A DNA stretch of 64,000 nt from Durusdinium trenchii. Its lineage: Eukaryota > Sar > Dinophyceae > Suessiales > Symbiodiniaceae. Of the stretch, positions 44,459 to 55,473 are shown in pieces. The notes beneath the pieces were generated by a model that was not told the origin of the DNA, searched no databases, and was given only the letters and a program-made list of their open reading frames with translations. Position numbers and translations under genes: made by a program. The DNA lies in assembly GCA_963970005.1 (NCBI GenBank), contig CAXAMN010004091.1:201758-265757 (forward strand), read 5' to 3'. Positions within the stretch are counted from its first letter, which is position 1, and the number at the start of each line of letters is the position of its first letter.

Positions 44459-44690
44459 CCAGGTCGCCGCAGCCATCTCTTGAAGGGAGTGCTGCTTGAT
44501 GAGTTCCTCCTCCTCATCTTTTCGACTGTGAGCCTGAGCAAGCTGGTTCAAGCTTGTGATGGGGAAATCATGGGAAATCTGCCCCCTAAACCATTTCTTC
44601 TTCCTGTCGGCGATGCGGTTAGTTGGATGGATAACACACGAGATTCGTGATTCTGTTCTGTTATTCCCACATGCTGAATGTCCTCTTTGA
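44459..44690 (-). CDS. Candidate charged exon with EEEELIKQHSLQEM
   Basis: Reads VIHPTNRIADRKKKWFRG, ITSLNQLAQAHSRKDEEEE and LIKQHSLQEMAAATWSKF, then ETCEHC and a stop. The second half, after acceptor ttgaaccag, is the best supported. No family recognised. Confidence 0.4.
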
Positions 44691-45289
44691 CAGCTGGAGT
44701 TGCTGAAGGGTGATACCACACTACAAGAAAGATCAAAAGAGTAAACATACATTGACTTGATCTTGCAGCTTAGCTAATTTCGCAAGAAGTTGACCTCAGG
44801 CGGAATTCCAATCTCCACTCTAGGATGCTACCCTAGGGTCATAAGAACACAACGAACCTGCCCAAGCAGCAACCTACGTGGCTGACGAGGCACTGAAGCT
44901 GCCTGCTGCGCTGCCCAGGCAAAAAGCTCAGGGCGCGAGAAGGGTGTGCCAGATCTGGAGGTTGTTGGATCATCCAAGATGAGCTGCAGCCTTTGTGAAT
45001 TGAGAACGAATGCAACTCCATGTCTTTTCCAGCTTCAAGTGCTGCAAAGGAATGTGTGAAGCAATCCTGTGAATAAGTCCCCATCGTGTGTGAATGGCAA
45101 ATGCACACCCTGCGGCTGGTGTCTTGTTTCGTCCTTCACAGGCCGAAATTGATGACTTCCTCTCGACCGTTCTTCTGCATGGTCCTCTGCACTTTCCCAG
45201 GCAAAGCCTTGGGAGCAATCCGAACTTTCTGCGGCATTGTGTCAATTTCATTGTTCAAATGATTCAAACGTGAGCACTTTCCCCCTCAC

Positions 45290-45493
45290 CTGGGACCCTC
45301 TTGAACCTTCTCGAAGCCTGTCGATCCACCAATCCACTAGCGATACAACCAAGAAACTTTGGATGGGGATGCTGCAGGGCTTTTGCTTGGAGAGGTGGGT
45401 GACCTACAAGGCAGGTCACATGCAATGCGCCAAAGCGTCCACCGTCCCTGCCCGGCCCTCCTGGTTGATGGGGTGCAGACTTTTTCAGCAATC
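45290..45493 (-). CDS. Exon with LLKKSAPHQPGGPGRDGGRF
   Basis: 204 bases open in one frame with good borders: acceptor ctggctcag/GA, donor gtgagg after CCCAG. Encodes LLKKSAPHQPGGPGRDGGRF, GALHVTCLVGHPPLQAKAL and FLGCIASGLVDRQASRRF. Function unknown. Other minus-strand exon candidates nearby (45830-45970, 46020-46190) suggest one gene through this stretch, perhaps the 3' part of the RCC1 gene. Confidence 0.5.
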
Positions 45494-46461
45494 CTGAGCC
45501 AGGAAATGCTAATTTAATAAGCATTTACCAATGACTTGACTTAATTATGTGCATGACATGTGGAATCACAGCTCTTTGATTTATGCTCTTGGCAATGCCC
45601 TTCCCTGCATGTTGAACCCGGTCGATTCGCACATCAACCTGTCTCCCAAACATCCCCAAACTAGGCAAAATCAATCAATCAAGCTTCGATCTGCTTGTGG
45701 GTGATGTCTTCAGCGACATCTTCGGAGACATAGGTGTGAGACCTCCACACGCCATCGTCAAAGCAGCCTCTATCCTTCACACCTAAACCGAACAGGTTGA
45801 TTGTTCCATATTAACTCAGCGAGACTCTCCTGCTGTGGCCCCATCTGCATATGTAATCACACACGCGCACAGCCAGCGCGCGCGCATGTGTGCCATCCTT
45901 GCACAGGTTGTTCATGATAGGCAGCAGTGAATTCGTAGATCGCTGGGTCCACCTGGCCTTTCCTTGAACATAGTTACACAAGGAACGACAATGCAGGAAA
46001 ATGATAGACAATGGCATGTTCGATAGCCAAGATTCCCTTGAATCGTCATAAGCTCCATCATATCCCAGCCCAGCAGCGTGTCAGCCTTTGCTTTCAACTT
46101 GATTGAACCTCCATTACCTTTCGCTATCTGAGCCCATGGCATCTTGGATGGCAACAATGCTCGAAATTCGCCCAGCCAGAACCTGAACAAAGACCATGCA
46201 AAAGTCCTTTGCTGCTTCTTCGGCGACTGTTGAGCTCCACAGCTTTACGCACCTTGCTGACTTTCAAGCCCAGCAAAGCCCCTGCCACGACGAGTGGTTG
46301 TGCAACCTTGCGCCGCTGAAATCTTTCAGTGCCTCAACGAGTAATAACAGCAATAACTTTCAAAAGTACAAATGGTTATGTGATGTTATGTGCAAACGTT
46401 GCAGTGTCAACCGACTTTGGATCGGTCACATCTCAGCCCGAAGCTGGTGCAGGCCTCCAAC

Positions 46462-46576
46462 CTGGTGCTGGGCGACAGGGATCCAAGTGTTAGGCTATTG
46501 GCACCACTCCAACCAAGGCGCTGCCCCCAAGTAAAGACCCGGCCATGAGCCGTAAGGGCGACGGCGTGATCGGAAC
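46462..46576 (-). CDS. RCC1-repeat protein, exon with ALTAHGRVFTWG
   Basis: 115 bases, acceptor ccccag, donor gttgga. Joined to the preceding exon (ends GTGG at 46646, before a GC donor) it reads HVTSISVGSDHAVALTAHGR then VFTWGQRLGWSGANSLTLGS, a typical RCC1 blade (sxGxxHavALTxxGxvfxWG). The GC-AG intron between them is confirmed by phase. RCC1-type propellers bind chromatin, GTPases or membranes; which one applies is unknown here. Confidence 0.75.
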
Positions 46577-46844
46577 CTGGGGGCTGAACGCAGCGAGCTG
46601 ACGCGGGCGGAACGGCACAGACAGAACGTTTCCAGGAGACCGCGCCCACGCTGATGCTGGTGACATGGGCGGCAAGACGTGAAAAGGTGGGCACAGGTGA
46701 TGGTGGTGCACCACCGGATCGTGCAAGCAAAAGATCCTTGCGACAAAGACATGTCACCGGGTGCTTGGCGGCTCTTAAAAAACATGACATGTATGCACGA
46801 AAATGGTGAGTACGACCTAACCCCGGACGGACGGCAAAACGCAC

Positions 46845-46926
46845 TGCCTGGTTTGCTCCCCAGCTGTGCACAGCCCCGCGACCAGTCACCGCAAAGTTCA
46901 CCCGACCACAGGCAATTGATGCAAAC
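46845..46926 (-). CDS. RCC1-repeat protein, exon with IACGRVNFAVTGRGAVHSWG
   Basis: After cgattgag/G it encodes FASIACGRVNFAVTGRG then AVHSWGANQA, an RCC1 blade with the usual CG, VT-x-x-G and SWG-x-N. It ends before gtgcgt or, one codon earlier, a GC donor. Confidence 0.7.
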
Positions 46927-47257
46927 CTCAATCGTGCAATTTCTTTACATTTGTTCACGCGTGCAACCACGCTAGCTCTTTTTGATGCAATTGCCACGTT
47001 AGCGTTTGCACATCGTCTAGATAAGGCTTCATGTTTCATAGGAATGCCGCATGCCCTTTCTTTTCCACACACTCTATCTGATCTCTCTCTCTCTCTCTTA
47101 CTCTTGCAACTCGCAAGCTTGTTCCGTCTTGCAGAACACGTGCAAGTGGCAGCAAGTCTCATGCAACCACGGGCACATGTTCTCTGACCGCGCAGCACCT
47201 TACGAGTCACGAGAAGTCCAGCACGAGAGATCACCAGCCAACAAATCGACTCCAATT

Positions 47258-47352
47258 GAGCCCCTAGTAGCGTTCTTGCTCCTAGTAGCAATGCCCTTTG
47301 CTCCTAGTAGCGCCCTTGCTCCTAGTAGTAAGGCCAGGAGCCCCTAGTAGCT
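47258..47352 (+). repeat. CTAGTAG repeat (dispersed family)
   Basis: Units such as gctcctagtagcgcccttgc recur four times, with the inverse (ggagcccctagtag). The family also occurs at 18540-18690 and near 55440-55465. Confidence 0.8.
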
Positions 47353-47547
47353 TCTTGTTCCAATTGCAAGCACACAGAAATCATATTTGTGCCTGCACCC
47401 CAAGCTGGAGCCAATATCGCAAGGGGCTGCCCACCCTTGTAGAGCAAAACGGTGTCCGTTTGTGCGGAAGAAGGTGGGACACCTGTGAAAGCCAAACTGT
47501 GTCCTCTTTCATCATGTTTCACTGACTTCTCGGCAAGGTTTCAGTTC

Positions 47548-47672
47548 CATGCAAGCAAGGCTCCCTCCCCAAGAAGGGTCACATTGCAAGCCAACGTCGG
47601 CGCTAGCCTCGGATGAGTTCCACCAAGACCTGACCCTGCACCTTCCATTCCATCCCAAAGCTCTCCAAAGCT
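47548..47672 (-). CDS. RCC1-repeat protein, exon with LACNVTLLGEGALLAW
   Basis: Phase 0 after tgttatcag: SFGELWDGMEGAGSGLGG, then THPRLAPTLACNVTLLGEG and ALLAWN before a stop. The second part matches an RCC1 blade (LACxxTLLxxGxLxAW). The 3' border is approximate. It joins in phase to 47728-47803. Confidence 0.55.
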
Positions 47673-47727
47673 CTGATAACACAGGAAATATGAACTCTGC
47701 AATGCTGCATCCACTACAACTATATAC

Positions 47728-47803
47728 TTGAAAGCCCAGGCCCTGGTCCGCATAGTCAGAAACAAGTGACTTGTCTACTACGATCGAATTGAGGCTATGA
47801 TCT
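47728..47803 (-). CDS. RCC1-gene exon with DHSLNSIVVDKSLV
   Basis: 76 bases: acceptor ccttccag/A, 25 codons DHSLNSIVVDKSLVSDYADQ then GLGFQ, donor gtatat. No RCC1 signature itself, but phase and position fit the RCC1 exon downstream. Further candidate exons of the same gene lie at about 47330-47510 and 48070-48340. Confidence 0.5.
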
Positions 47804-49244
47804 CTGGAAGGCCGGGCCCGAGAAATTAGTGAAATGAAGGCACAGGCTGGTATGGCCGGTTGTCCCAAATTGCATCATTCTCTCAAAAGCCTGAATGTCC
47901 ATCGTAACATTCTCATGGAATATAATGCTGTAAGTCCTCTTTCATGGACCAGTGATGACCAGTGGCACATCACCAGGAAGCTCCTTCAGGTCCAAGTCCT
48001 CCAGGAGCTGCGCATCTAAACCTCGGCGAGTCCAGGAGCCACGCCCATTGGATTGGTCTGCCGAGTTCAATCCAAATCTGCTCTTTTTGGGCCCAACACA
48101 ACCATCGTCCACATGGAATTTCCACAGTCTTCATGGTTCCTCTTGCGTTGTTTTCCAATGTTTTCCATCTTGAAGTTGCCTCTGTAGATCATCTCCCACT
48201 CGACTCGGACGTTCGCGTGGGGTCCCGTGTGCTGCTGGGTTGCGTGGACGAGGCTTGGCATCCTGTGAAGGCCTCGGCTGAAGGGCAACGGCCCAATGCA
48301 GCCGAATGGTACGCTCCGGGATCCAGGAAGGTGTCTAGCAAGAAACAGCTTCGCCATAAAAAGTAGGCATCATGACCCACCAAGCATGTTTCCCATGTTT
48401 GTCGACCTCATTACAAGAAACGTTTGATGGAGCAGTGTCCAACGCGCCAACTGTTGTTGCGGAGCCCAGTGCTAACTTGCAAGCTGTTTAGTAAAGCAGC
48501 TCGCTGGAAGCTGAGGGGGAACTGTCTGCCGTTTTGGGCTTGATGAGCTGAAAGAACAAGAATGGACCTTGGCTGGTGATGTCAGGTACCGCAACTGGGC
48601 GCAAAGAGGCCAAGGAAACTGTCACTCGTCAAAGCACCACGAGTAGCTTAAGGCTTAGCCCTTTGCAAGCTGTCAGCACCTTCCGCCTCAGGGAGCGAGG
48701 CACCGCTACGTGATGGATGCTTAAACAGCCCATTGCCCTCCAAAAAATAACTGAGCATACTGAGCCTCCACACCCTCCAGATGTGGCACGAAGCGTGCCT
48801 CTTGATGGTGGGGCGCGCGGGGCAGTCTGTGGCATGAGGCCTCGAGTCTAAGGGCAAAAGACCACGACCGTCGGACCGACGTCTTCATCAAATTCGTAGT
48901 CAGAACCACTCAGGCTGCATCATGACAGGCCGAGGTCACTGGAAGCTCCCCAAGCCCAAAGCTGGGCCTGCGACAGGTCAAGTTGTCACCCGAAGCTTTC
49001 TGCACACTATGCATATGTGGATGGGGTTTTGGAATTGACTCACATCGAGTGTGCAGTTTTAGTTCTTGCGAGCGCGCAATACAAAGCAGTGGCATTATTG
49101 CAGTCTAGCTACCAAAAAAGGTATGCTGCATCAGTCAGTCAGTCAGTCAGTAAACATAATCATCACACACACATAAAATTATATATATATACATATTATT
49201 TTGTATTTATATATATATCGATATATCACATCCATGAGTCAGAC

Positions 49245-49425
49245 TGAAGACGTCTGAACACCAACAAGAACCACAGTCAGCCCAGGCCTCCGTATCCAGT
49301 GCCAAGCTGCACATGGGTCCGGCACACAGGGTTTTCAATCGTGGCAAAACAGCACCCGAAGTGCACGCAAACGCCAAGGAATCACCTGCGTTCGCTGCGA
49401 AGCATTCTTGAAAAGCAGAAACAAT
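49245..49425 (-). CDS. RCC1-gene exon with AGDSLAFACTSGAV
   Basis: After gatgttttttcag it reads IVSAFQECFAANAGDSLAF, ACTSGAV and TLCAGPMCSLALDTEAW. Two loose RCC1-type turns (GDSLAF, CAGPMCSLAL) are seen but no WG. The 3' border is unknown. An additional candidate exon lies at about 49480-49680 (AEQVVAQATCLQHWAAH). Confidence 0.5.
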
Positions 49426-49851
49426 CTGAAAAAACATCCTTCGAACTTCACAAGCACAGCCAGTGATGCCGCCTTTCTGCGGTTCCAATAGGCCGGCCGT
49501 GCGCATCTCTTCCATACTGGCCTGGTATTTTTGATACTTGCAACTGGTGATGAGCGTTCTGCGTTTCTTCATGCTGATCCATCCACGGCACCGAGTAATG
49601 TGCGGCCCAATGCTGCAGGCACGTGGCTTGAGCCACGACCTGCTCAGCCAGCATGTTTTGGTCTATACTGTGCAAATCTGTGCAGTACAAAGATGAGATA
49701 CGTATCTACAATAGGATTCATGAAATGGGAAGCTGCCAGCCTGCTGTGGTGACATTGGCCGAGGCCAACCCACACCGCATTGGCCGCAGTCGTTTAAACC
49801 TCAAGGTCTTTGTTGTGAATGGGTGCGCTACTTTCTCACTTCTAAAGGTGC

Positions 49852-49925
49852 CGGCCCCAGGCGAAGCACAGGCCACCCTCCGCAAGGAGCAAAGCGTGGT
49901 GCAAGCCACAGGACACTTCGAGCAC
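49852..49925 (-). CDS. RCC1-repeat protein, exon with SCGLHHALLLAEGGLCFAWG
   Basis: 74 bases after gctgttgag, encoding VLEVSCGLHHALLLAEGGL then CFAWG, and CG before a GC donor (gcacct). It is the clearest RCC1 blade in the window and joins in phase 0 to 50174-50302. Confidence 0.8.
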
Positions 49926-50173
49926 CTCAACAGCGACTTCACTTAGAGCCCTGGGCACAGCACCCGTGCCAACGCACCTTCGGGGTCTGTGACAAGACTC
50001 GCTGATGCTGGAGGACCTGAATCGAACCCAACATCGCCAACATTGTGAATGAATTGTGAATCTGATTCAACTTTTCTTCACCTGTGGGTCCGAAACCAAC
50101 TTTCCGTTAAACTAACTCCAAGGTGCAAAAGGGCCCGAGAGGGTCAACGGCTCTGGCGAGCCGATGAAGTCAC

Positions 50174-50302
50174 AGTCTCCATGACTGGGCCTGGCAGGTG
50201 ACACAGGTTTGCGGCCTCACGGCCTCTGACTCGCTCAGCACCGCACAAGCAGTATGCAGTGCCGCTCTGTCCGACGACAACTGCAAAGGAATCAGCGGCA
50301 TC
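50174..50302 (-). CDS. RCC1-repeat protein, exon with DSFAVVVGQSGTAYC
   Basis: 129 bases, phase 0 on both sides: acceptor cccccag, donor gtgact. Encodes DAADSFAVVVGQSGTAYCL, CGAERVRGREAANLCHL and PGPVMET. It looks like an RCC1 blade with Cys-Gly in place of Trp-Gly. Most upstream exon that can be tied to the gene; the start codon was not found. Confidence 0.65.
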
Positions 50303-50869
50303 CTGGGGGCAACCCTTCCATGTTGGAGAAATGACACATCACATGTCTGATGTGAGATGTTGGGCACACGGCCACATCCACAATGCTCTCTGGCACCTGC
50401 CAAGGTTGGATCGCAAGAATGCCCTAATCTAGGGTGAGGCGTACCATATTTGGAATGACAAAGAAGGACCACGGACCACATACACAAGTATATAAATCTT
50501 GATCTCCGCAACATCAGCTCCAAACTAGTTACTAGTTAGTGTAACTCGTCTCTTGCTTTCCTACTTTGTTGGGGAAAGGGTTCTTTCTGCACCTCTGCCA
50601 TGCTGGCAAGCCAACCGCGAGGAGGCTTTGGTCGTGCCGTCATGATCTGCGCCTGCCCAGCCGGCGAGTCCGAGCTGGTGGCTTTGGGTTTCGTCTCAGG
50701 TCATGACATGGATGGGCCGCAAGCCACACTGGCCACCAAAGCTGGAGCCTGTCGCAATGTGGGATTGCGCAGCTAGCCATCCGTAAGTAGCCCAATACTT
50801 TGGCATTGTTTTCAGAAAGTTGTGTGACCGTGAACATCCCTCCAAAACACAGCCACGGGAATGCAGTCT

Positions 50870-51034
50870 CTATGCAGTGTGTTCTTTGATGAGGACGGGT
50901 GTAACTGGCTTGCACCTTTTGGCGGCAGGGTCCCAGCTCCCAAACTCTCTTTTTGCAAAGGGGCTAGCTAGTGTTCTTGGTCTGCATTTCCTTCGCAAAA
51001 GTCGTTGCTGGTGCTCCTTCTTTGACAGAAGGTC
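50870..51034 (-). CDS. IQ-motif gene, probable terminal exon
   Basis: After caaaattcatag the longest frame reads DLLSKKEHQQRLLRRKCRP, LASPFAKREFGSWDPAAK and VTPVLIKEHTA, then TAG at 50870-50872; exactly 55 codons. If the phase of the exon at 51255 is kept, a shorter end (GPSVKEGAPATTFAKEMQT, stop at about 50962) results instead. The basic helical start resembles the other IQ/coiled-coil exons. Confidence 0.5.
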   Translation of the reverse strand, partial: DLLSKKEHQQRLLRRKCRPRTLASPFAKREFGSWDPAAKRCKPVTPVLIKEHTA

Positions 51035-51254
51035 CTATGAATTTTGGCTTGGCCCCAAGCTTAGGTAGCTTGAAACATTCAAACAATCTCACACTGGTGT
51101 TATGAGAGCTTGGACCCTGACCAGTTGGATACAGTCTGTTGCTGCCTATTCCAGCTTTTCACAGCTGTGACTCTAAAGGCCTCAGTGTTCTGGTGACACA
51201 CACACACACACTGACTGACAAACTGACAGGATGCGGCGCATGCTGCGAGGGCAC

Positions 51255-51340
51255 CTTGGATCTCCTGGCGCTGCATCTCGATGAGGAGATGCCGCTCGGC
51301 ACCCAAACGAGCTGCGAGCCGCGGAAGCAGCTGCTGCAGC
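51255..51340 (-). CDS. IQ-motif gene, coiled-coil exon
   Basis: 86 bases, acceptor caggccag/G, donor gtgccc after CAAG. Reads LQQLLPRLAARLGAERHLLI and EMQRQEIQ, a strong amphipathic helix. Confidence 0.6.
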
Positions 51341-51452
51341 CTGGCCTGATGTGGCGATTACTTGAAAGCAGCTATCCCCCGTCTATGGAGTTGTGAACTT
51401 CGCGAAATCTTGTGCAATGTCCCTGAGTCTTGCTGGTATCAACGGGCATCAC

Positions 51453-51515
51453 CGAGCGAAACGCCTGACGTGCCCGCCAACTCCGTTGGAGCTGCAAGGC
51501 GGCCATGTTGCAGAT
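51453..51515 (-). CDS. IQ-motif gene, exon with ALQLQRSWRARQAFR
   Basis: 63 bases, acceptor gcctcgcag, donor gtgatg. Reads ICNMAALQLQRSWRARQAFRS. The Q-x-x-x-R-x(4)-R spacing with Trp fits an IQ calmodulin-binding motif. It joins in phase 0 to the exon at 51856-52053. Confidence 0.65.
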
Positions 51516-51855
51516 CTGCGAGGCAAAAAGGACTCGCCATATTTCGCGGGTCTCATTGGGCCCCCAGGTCGACCAATTCTTAAAACTATTCTGGAATGTC
51601 TGTTAAAGTCAAGAAGTTCCATGGGTGCGTTTAAAAAAGCGTGTACATGTTACACATTGTTACACTATATATGGCCAAGACATGTGGGTGCACGCATCTG
51701 ACCTGTTCGTAATTACTGACAGCATGGTGAAATGCAGCAACGCAAAACCCCGAAGAGTACAATACTGAGCCCAGTAAAACAATTTAACATCCCCACAAGT
51801 GACACAAACCAATTGTATTTGCAAAACATGTCAGCAAAGCAAATCTGAGGCCCAC

Positions 51856-52053
51856 CTGTTGCCTCTCGTCTTCGATCTCCTTGGGCAAACGCACGTGTCC
51901 CAAACAGGCGTTCCCTCCATTCACGTGGTCCAGATGCAGTCTGGCAGCAATCCGGACACGCTTTGTGTGTGCACGCACTCGTTGCACCAGCTCGACCTGG
52001 CTTTCAAGGCTCACGGACCAAGTGCCATGTTCAACTTCAACCAAATCCTGTTC
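51856..52053 (-). CDS. IQ-motif gene, 66-codon exon
   Basis: 198 bases with strong borders (gcttcag / gtgggc), phase 0 on both sides. Reads EQDLVEVEHGTWSVSLESQV, ELVQRVRAHTKRVRIAARLH, then LDHVNGGNACLGHVRL and PKEIEDERQQ. Charged, helical. Confidence 0.7.
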
Positions 52054-52593
52054 CTGAAGCATGTCCATGTAGAAATAGAATAATGCAAGAAAGATCAATC
52101 CATGCACGATGTACGACAGTTCAATAATACTATAAATCCCAGCTCATTGCTTTCTACAGGCATTGCACTTTTTAGAAATGCCTCACAAAGGACATGATTC
52201 AAAAGAGTTTACACAGACTAAACTCAGGGTAGTTGCATTGCTCAACGCGAATCACATAACATGATTGGCTGGAATGGTCAGCCTCCCTGCCGAGCCTCTT
52301 CCCTGTCATCCCTGCAACAAAGCTAATGATAGGCGTTCAGTCCAAACAGTTCTATATAATTACTCTGTGCAGTTACACTCACCAACCAGAATTGAGGCGA
52401 GGTGCAGCATCTTGCGACGGATGTCATCGGTGATGCGGCGTCCAGTTCTTCTGGAGTACGCCTCGCAGTCAAGAATTTGTCCCGGCGTATCACGACAATC
52501 ACACGATTTTCTTGGCGTGTCCAACTTTCAGGCCTCCCAATCAAAAACCCGGCCAGTCCGCAAGTAAATGCCCTTGACATATCGCGACAGGAC

Positions 52594-52705
52594 CTGTCCA
52601 AAGCAAGAAAGGCCGGCATCAATGCTTGCCGTGCACCAGTTTGGAGGCAACAGCAGGCCTCCATGGCAGCTTGCTTCCTTGCTTCCTCAACCTTCCGAAG
52701 CACTG
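52594..52705 (-). CDS. IQ-motif gene, exon with VLRKVEEARKQAAMEA
   Basis: 112 bases, acceptor ttttttccag, donor gtcctg. Reads VLRKVEEARKQAAMEACCC then LQTGARQALMPAFLALD. Helical, IQ-like spacing but no clear IQ. A further exon may follow at about 52390-52505, where two frames remain possible. Confidence 0.6.
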
Positions 52706-53240
52706 CTGGAAAAAAGCAAAGTGACAAGAATTCAAGAATTCAGAATCAGGCGTCTGCCTTGTGCCTGAAAAACATGCGGATTTTGAGCGTGCGCAGGGAA
52801 GCGCAAAGCAACAGCCTGCCATTGCTCAAAGGCACCATTCGGTCAAGACCAAGGGACGATCTACATGTGGACTTGTTCCACGCCCCTCTAAACCTTTATG
52901 ATCTCTCCCATGCTAATTATGCTGGAAGAACAGTGCCAAGCGATAGAAGCTGCATCACACTCCGTGATGCTGCGCCTGTTGTCTGATCTGTTCGACTCTG
53001 CTCGTCGCACTTGCAGCATCTCTCGCGCGTTGTAGCACTGCAGGAAGCCCCTCAAGGGACAAAAGCATAACAAATCATGCTTCACAACAGCATGCCCTGC
53101 AAAATGCAACTAATTCCAACATTCGGAAAGGAGCGGGAAGAAACGTCCGACCACCGAAAACCCATGGCCTCAAGCAGTCACAGGCTTTCTGAGCAGACCT
53201 CTCCAACCTGAAGGGCTTGGCGTGATATTTCCAAAAATAC

Positions 53241-53329
53241 CTTGCAACTAGCATCCCCATGACCATCGCAACCAGCCTTCTCCTTCGCATTTCCTGTCGC
53301 CCCTTTACACCACGCCACATCGAAGCGAT
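53241..53329 (-). CDS. IQ-motif gene, exon with WRGVKGRQEMRRRR
   Basis: 89 bases, acceptor cttgaag, donor gtattt. Reads IASMWRGVKGRQEMRRRRL then VAMVMGMLVAR; an IQ-like motif with IA in place of IQ and a basic stretch. Confidence 0.6.
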
Positions 53330-54211
53330 CTTCAAGCTTGCGCGGTTGTAGAGCCTGATATGCCGATGCATTGGAGACAAGGATGTGGCAACATGATACA
53401 GTGACACATGGCATGGCAATCTCGACATGTTATCCAAAACCATAGCCAGTATCCAAATAAACGAAGAATCACGCGGCAAACCTGAAACACCTTACAAACC
53501 TATCACCCAAGCCAAGCCACAAATCGGGTGCAAACTGGGACCTTTCCCTGGGCACGCGAGAGCAGGGAAAGGAGACACCAAGAGCGTCAAAGAGCTTCTG
53601 TGTCATTCTTGGAAACCGTTGGGCCATCGGCAAACAAACTACATATGTAAATGTATATGTTAGCCATGTCACTTGAAGGTCTCCAGTACAGATTGCCAAA
53701 GCTCCAGCGCATCATCAAAGACCTTCTGCTGCTGTCGCGCCACCTGTCTTGGCACACTCTTAGTTGTGCTCGCGGTGCAAAGTATACACACACACACATA
53801 TATATATATTGTATAATAGATCATACGTGATTTTTTGCCGGTCCAAGTCCTTGGGGCTGTTGACAATGTGTTTTTTTTTAAAAAATGAACTGATGTGAAA
53901 CTCCACACATCTCCACACCAAAGACTGCCAAAGAGCTAGCTGTTGTTGTTCGGCAAAGCGACGACAAACCTGAGACAATGGCGGGCAACATGTAGATTCT
54001 GGTTGTCAACCCTGCCAAACTGATTATCACCAGTGTCTGCACAAGAGCATGACTCCGGTTGGACAATCAACGTGGCAGGCCAGGTGGCACAGAAAATCCT
54101 CTTGATGGCCCTCTGCTTCTGCACCTGGACGCTGCGGAATCTTGGCAAGAGCGGCTCTTGGCCAAAGGACCAAAATGACTAAACCGAAAGATCTGTACTC
54201 GGCCTCCTTAA

Positions 54212-54355
54212 CCTGGCTGCGGTGAAAGCCTCCACGAGCTCGTGCCTTGGAAGAAAGCAGAATGGTTGTGAGCCCTTTGGAGTCAGTTGTGCCTGAATGA
54301 TCGTGGCCGCATGTTCTTCTCGTTGCTTTGCCAGCTTCTTCCGCAAAAATGCTGC
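54212..54355 (-). CDS. IQ-motif gene, exon with EEHAATIIQAQL
   Basis: 144 bases, 48 codons in phase 0, acceptor gatcccag, donor gttaag. Reads AAFLRKKLAKQREEHAATII, then QAQLTPKGSQPFCFLP and RHELVEAFTAA. AATIIQAQ is a textbook start of an IQ motif. IQ motifs bind calmodulin or related light chains. An exon at about 54055-54145 may follow in phase. Confidence 0.7.
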
Positions 54356-54680
54356 CTGGGATCGATGTTCGAAGGAACGCGGAACGCGGCCTGTGAGGTT
54401 CAGGCCTTGAGCGCCAGCCGCACCAAAGCCGGAGGCAGCAAGGCAAGCTTTCGCCTGGGGATCCACGGTTTTCAGCATGGAGAGTGTCCAGTATTGTTTG
54501 CCGAGTGGCTCATGCAGCTGGCACAAGAACCTCAAGTCGAAGCATCATCAAAAGGCAAAACTTGCTTTGCATCAAGCCAGCATCTTCGAAGCTGCAAACA
54601 TTATGGATACAAAATAATGCAAACCAAACATATCCAAACATGCATGTGACAAAACCTCCCCATCTCTTCGATCTTCGCAC

Positions 54681-54805
54681 CTCTGTGCCTCGATCTTCTT
54701 CTGCAGGCCAAGCAAGTGTCCCTGCAAGCGCTCCAAGCATGCTCTTCGGTTCCGCCGCTTGGCCAAAGCCACCTGAAGTTTCTCCGCTTGAAGCCCGGAG
54801 TTCTG
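54681..54805 (-). CDS. IQ-motif gene, upstream coiled-coil exon
   Basis: 125 bases, acceptor gttacaag, donor gtgcga. Reads QNSGLQAEKLQVALAKRRN, RRACLERLQGHLLGLQKK and IEAQ. Coiled coil. A possible exon near 55060-55190 (KWMEIQAKHVRLTKGKEH) may be further upstream; the start codon was not found. Confidence 0.6.
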
Positions 54806-55473
54806 CTTGTAACTATATATGCTGTAGCTGCTTTTGAGATCATGCCCAAACATGCTGTATACATGCGTAAAAACATGTAAAAACGTTGTTCTGCATAGTT
54901 GTGGGGGGCGGCCTAATTAGGTGCAACCTTGGACTAGTGCCAACTCGGCTTGTTGGTCTAGTGATGCAGCAACTCCAGGGTTGTCCTGCTCAAACTGTAT
55001 TTCAGGGGACTGTGCTTCGGAACAGTTACCAACGTCAGTGGGCATTGGGTTTCTCAGGAGGCTTCACAAACAAGTTGACACCCCAAACGAAATGGTGCTC
55101 TTTTCCTTTGGTCAAGCGCACGTGCTTGGCCTGTATTTCCATCCACTTTCTGCATTGCAAAAACCAGCAGCGCTGCAAGCTTTTGACAAACAAAACCGAT
55201 GCCATGCTTGGGGCCACTAGTCAGTCAAACATTGGAGACCCCGAGACTGAGGCTTGGTAGATCGAGGCACTGGCAATGTCCAGCGAGCTGTTTTATAACT
55301 TAAAAAAATATCCTATCACTATCAATTATGCAATTATTCTCAAGCAATCCACTTTGGGCTCGCTTGAAGCTTGAGATTGTGTTCCAAGAACTCAGCTTCT
55401 CATATTTTCTACTAGGTCCCTAGGTTGGAGGCCATCGCTGGGAGCAAGAAGCTACTAGGAATAAGGCATTCAC

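Noticed and set aside
46407-47291. 294-codon continuous minus-strand frame as one exon
   Set aside because: RCC1 blades inside it are interrupted by non-homologous stretches with clear splice borders (46577-46645); it is better read as several exons plus introns.
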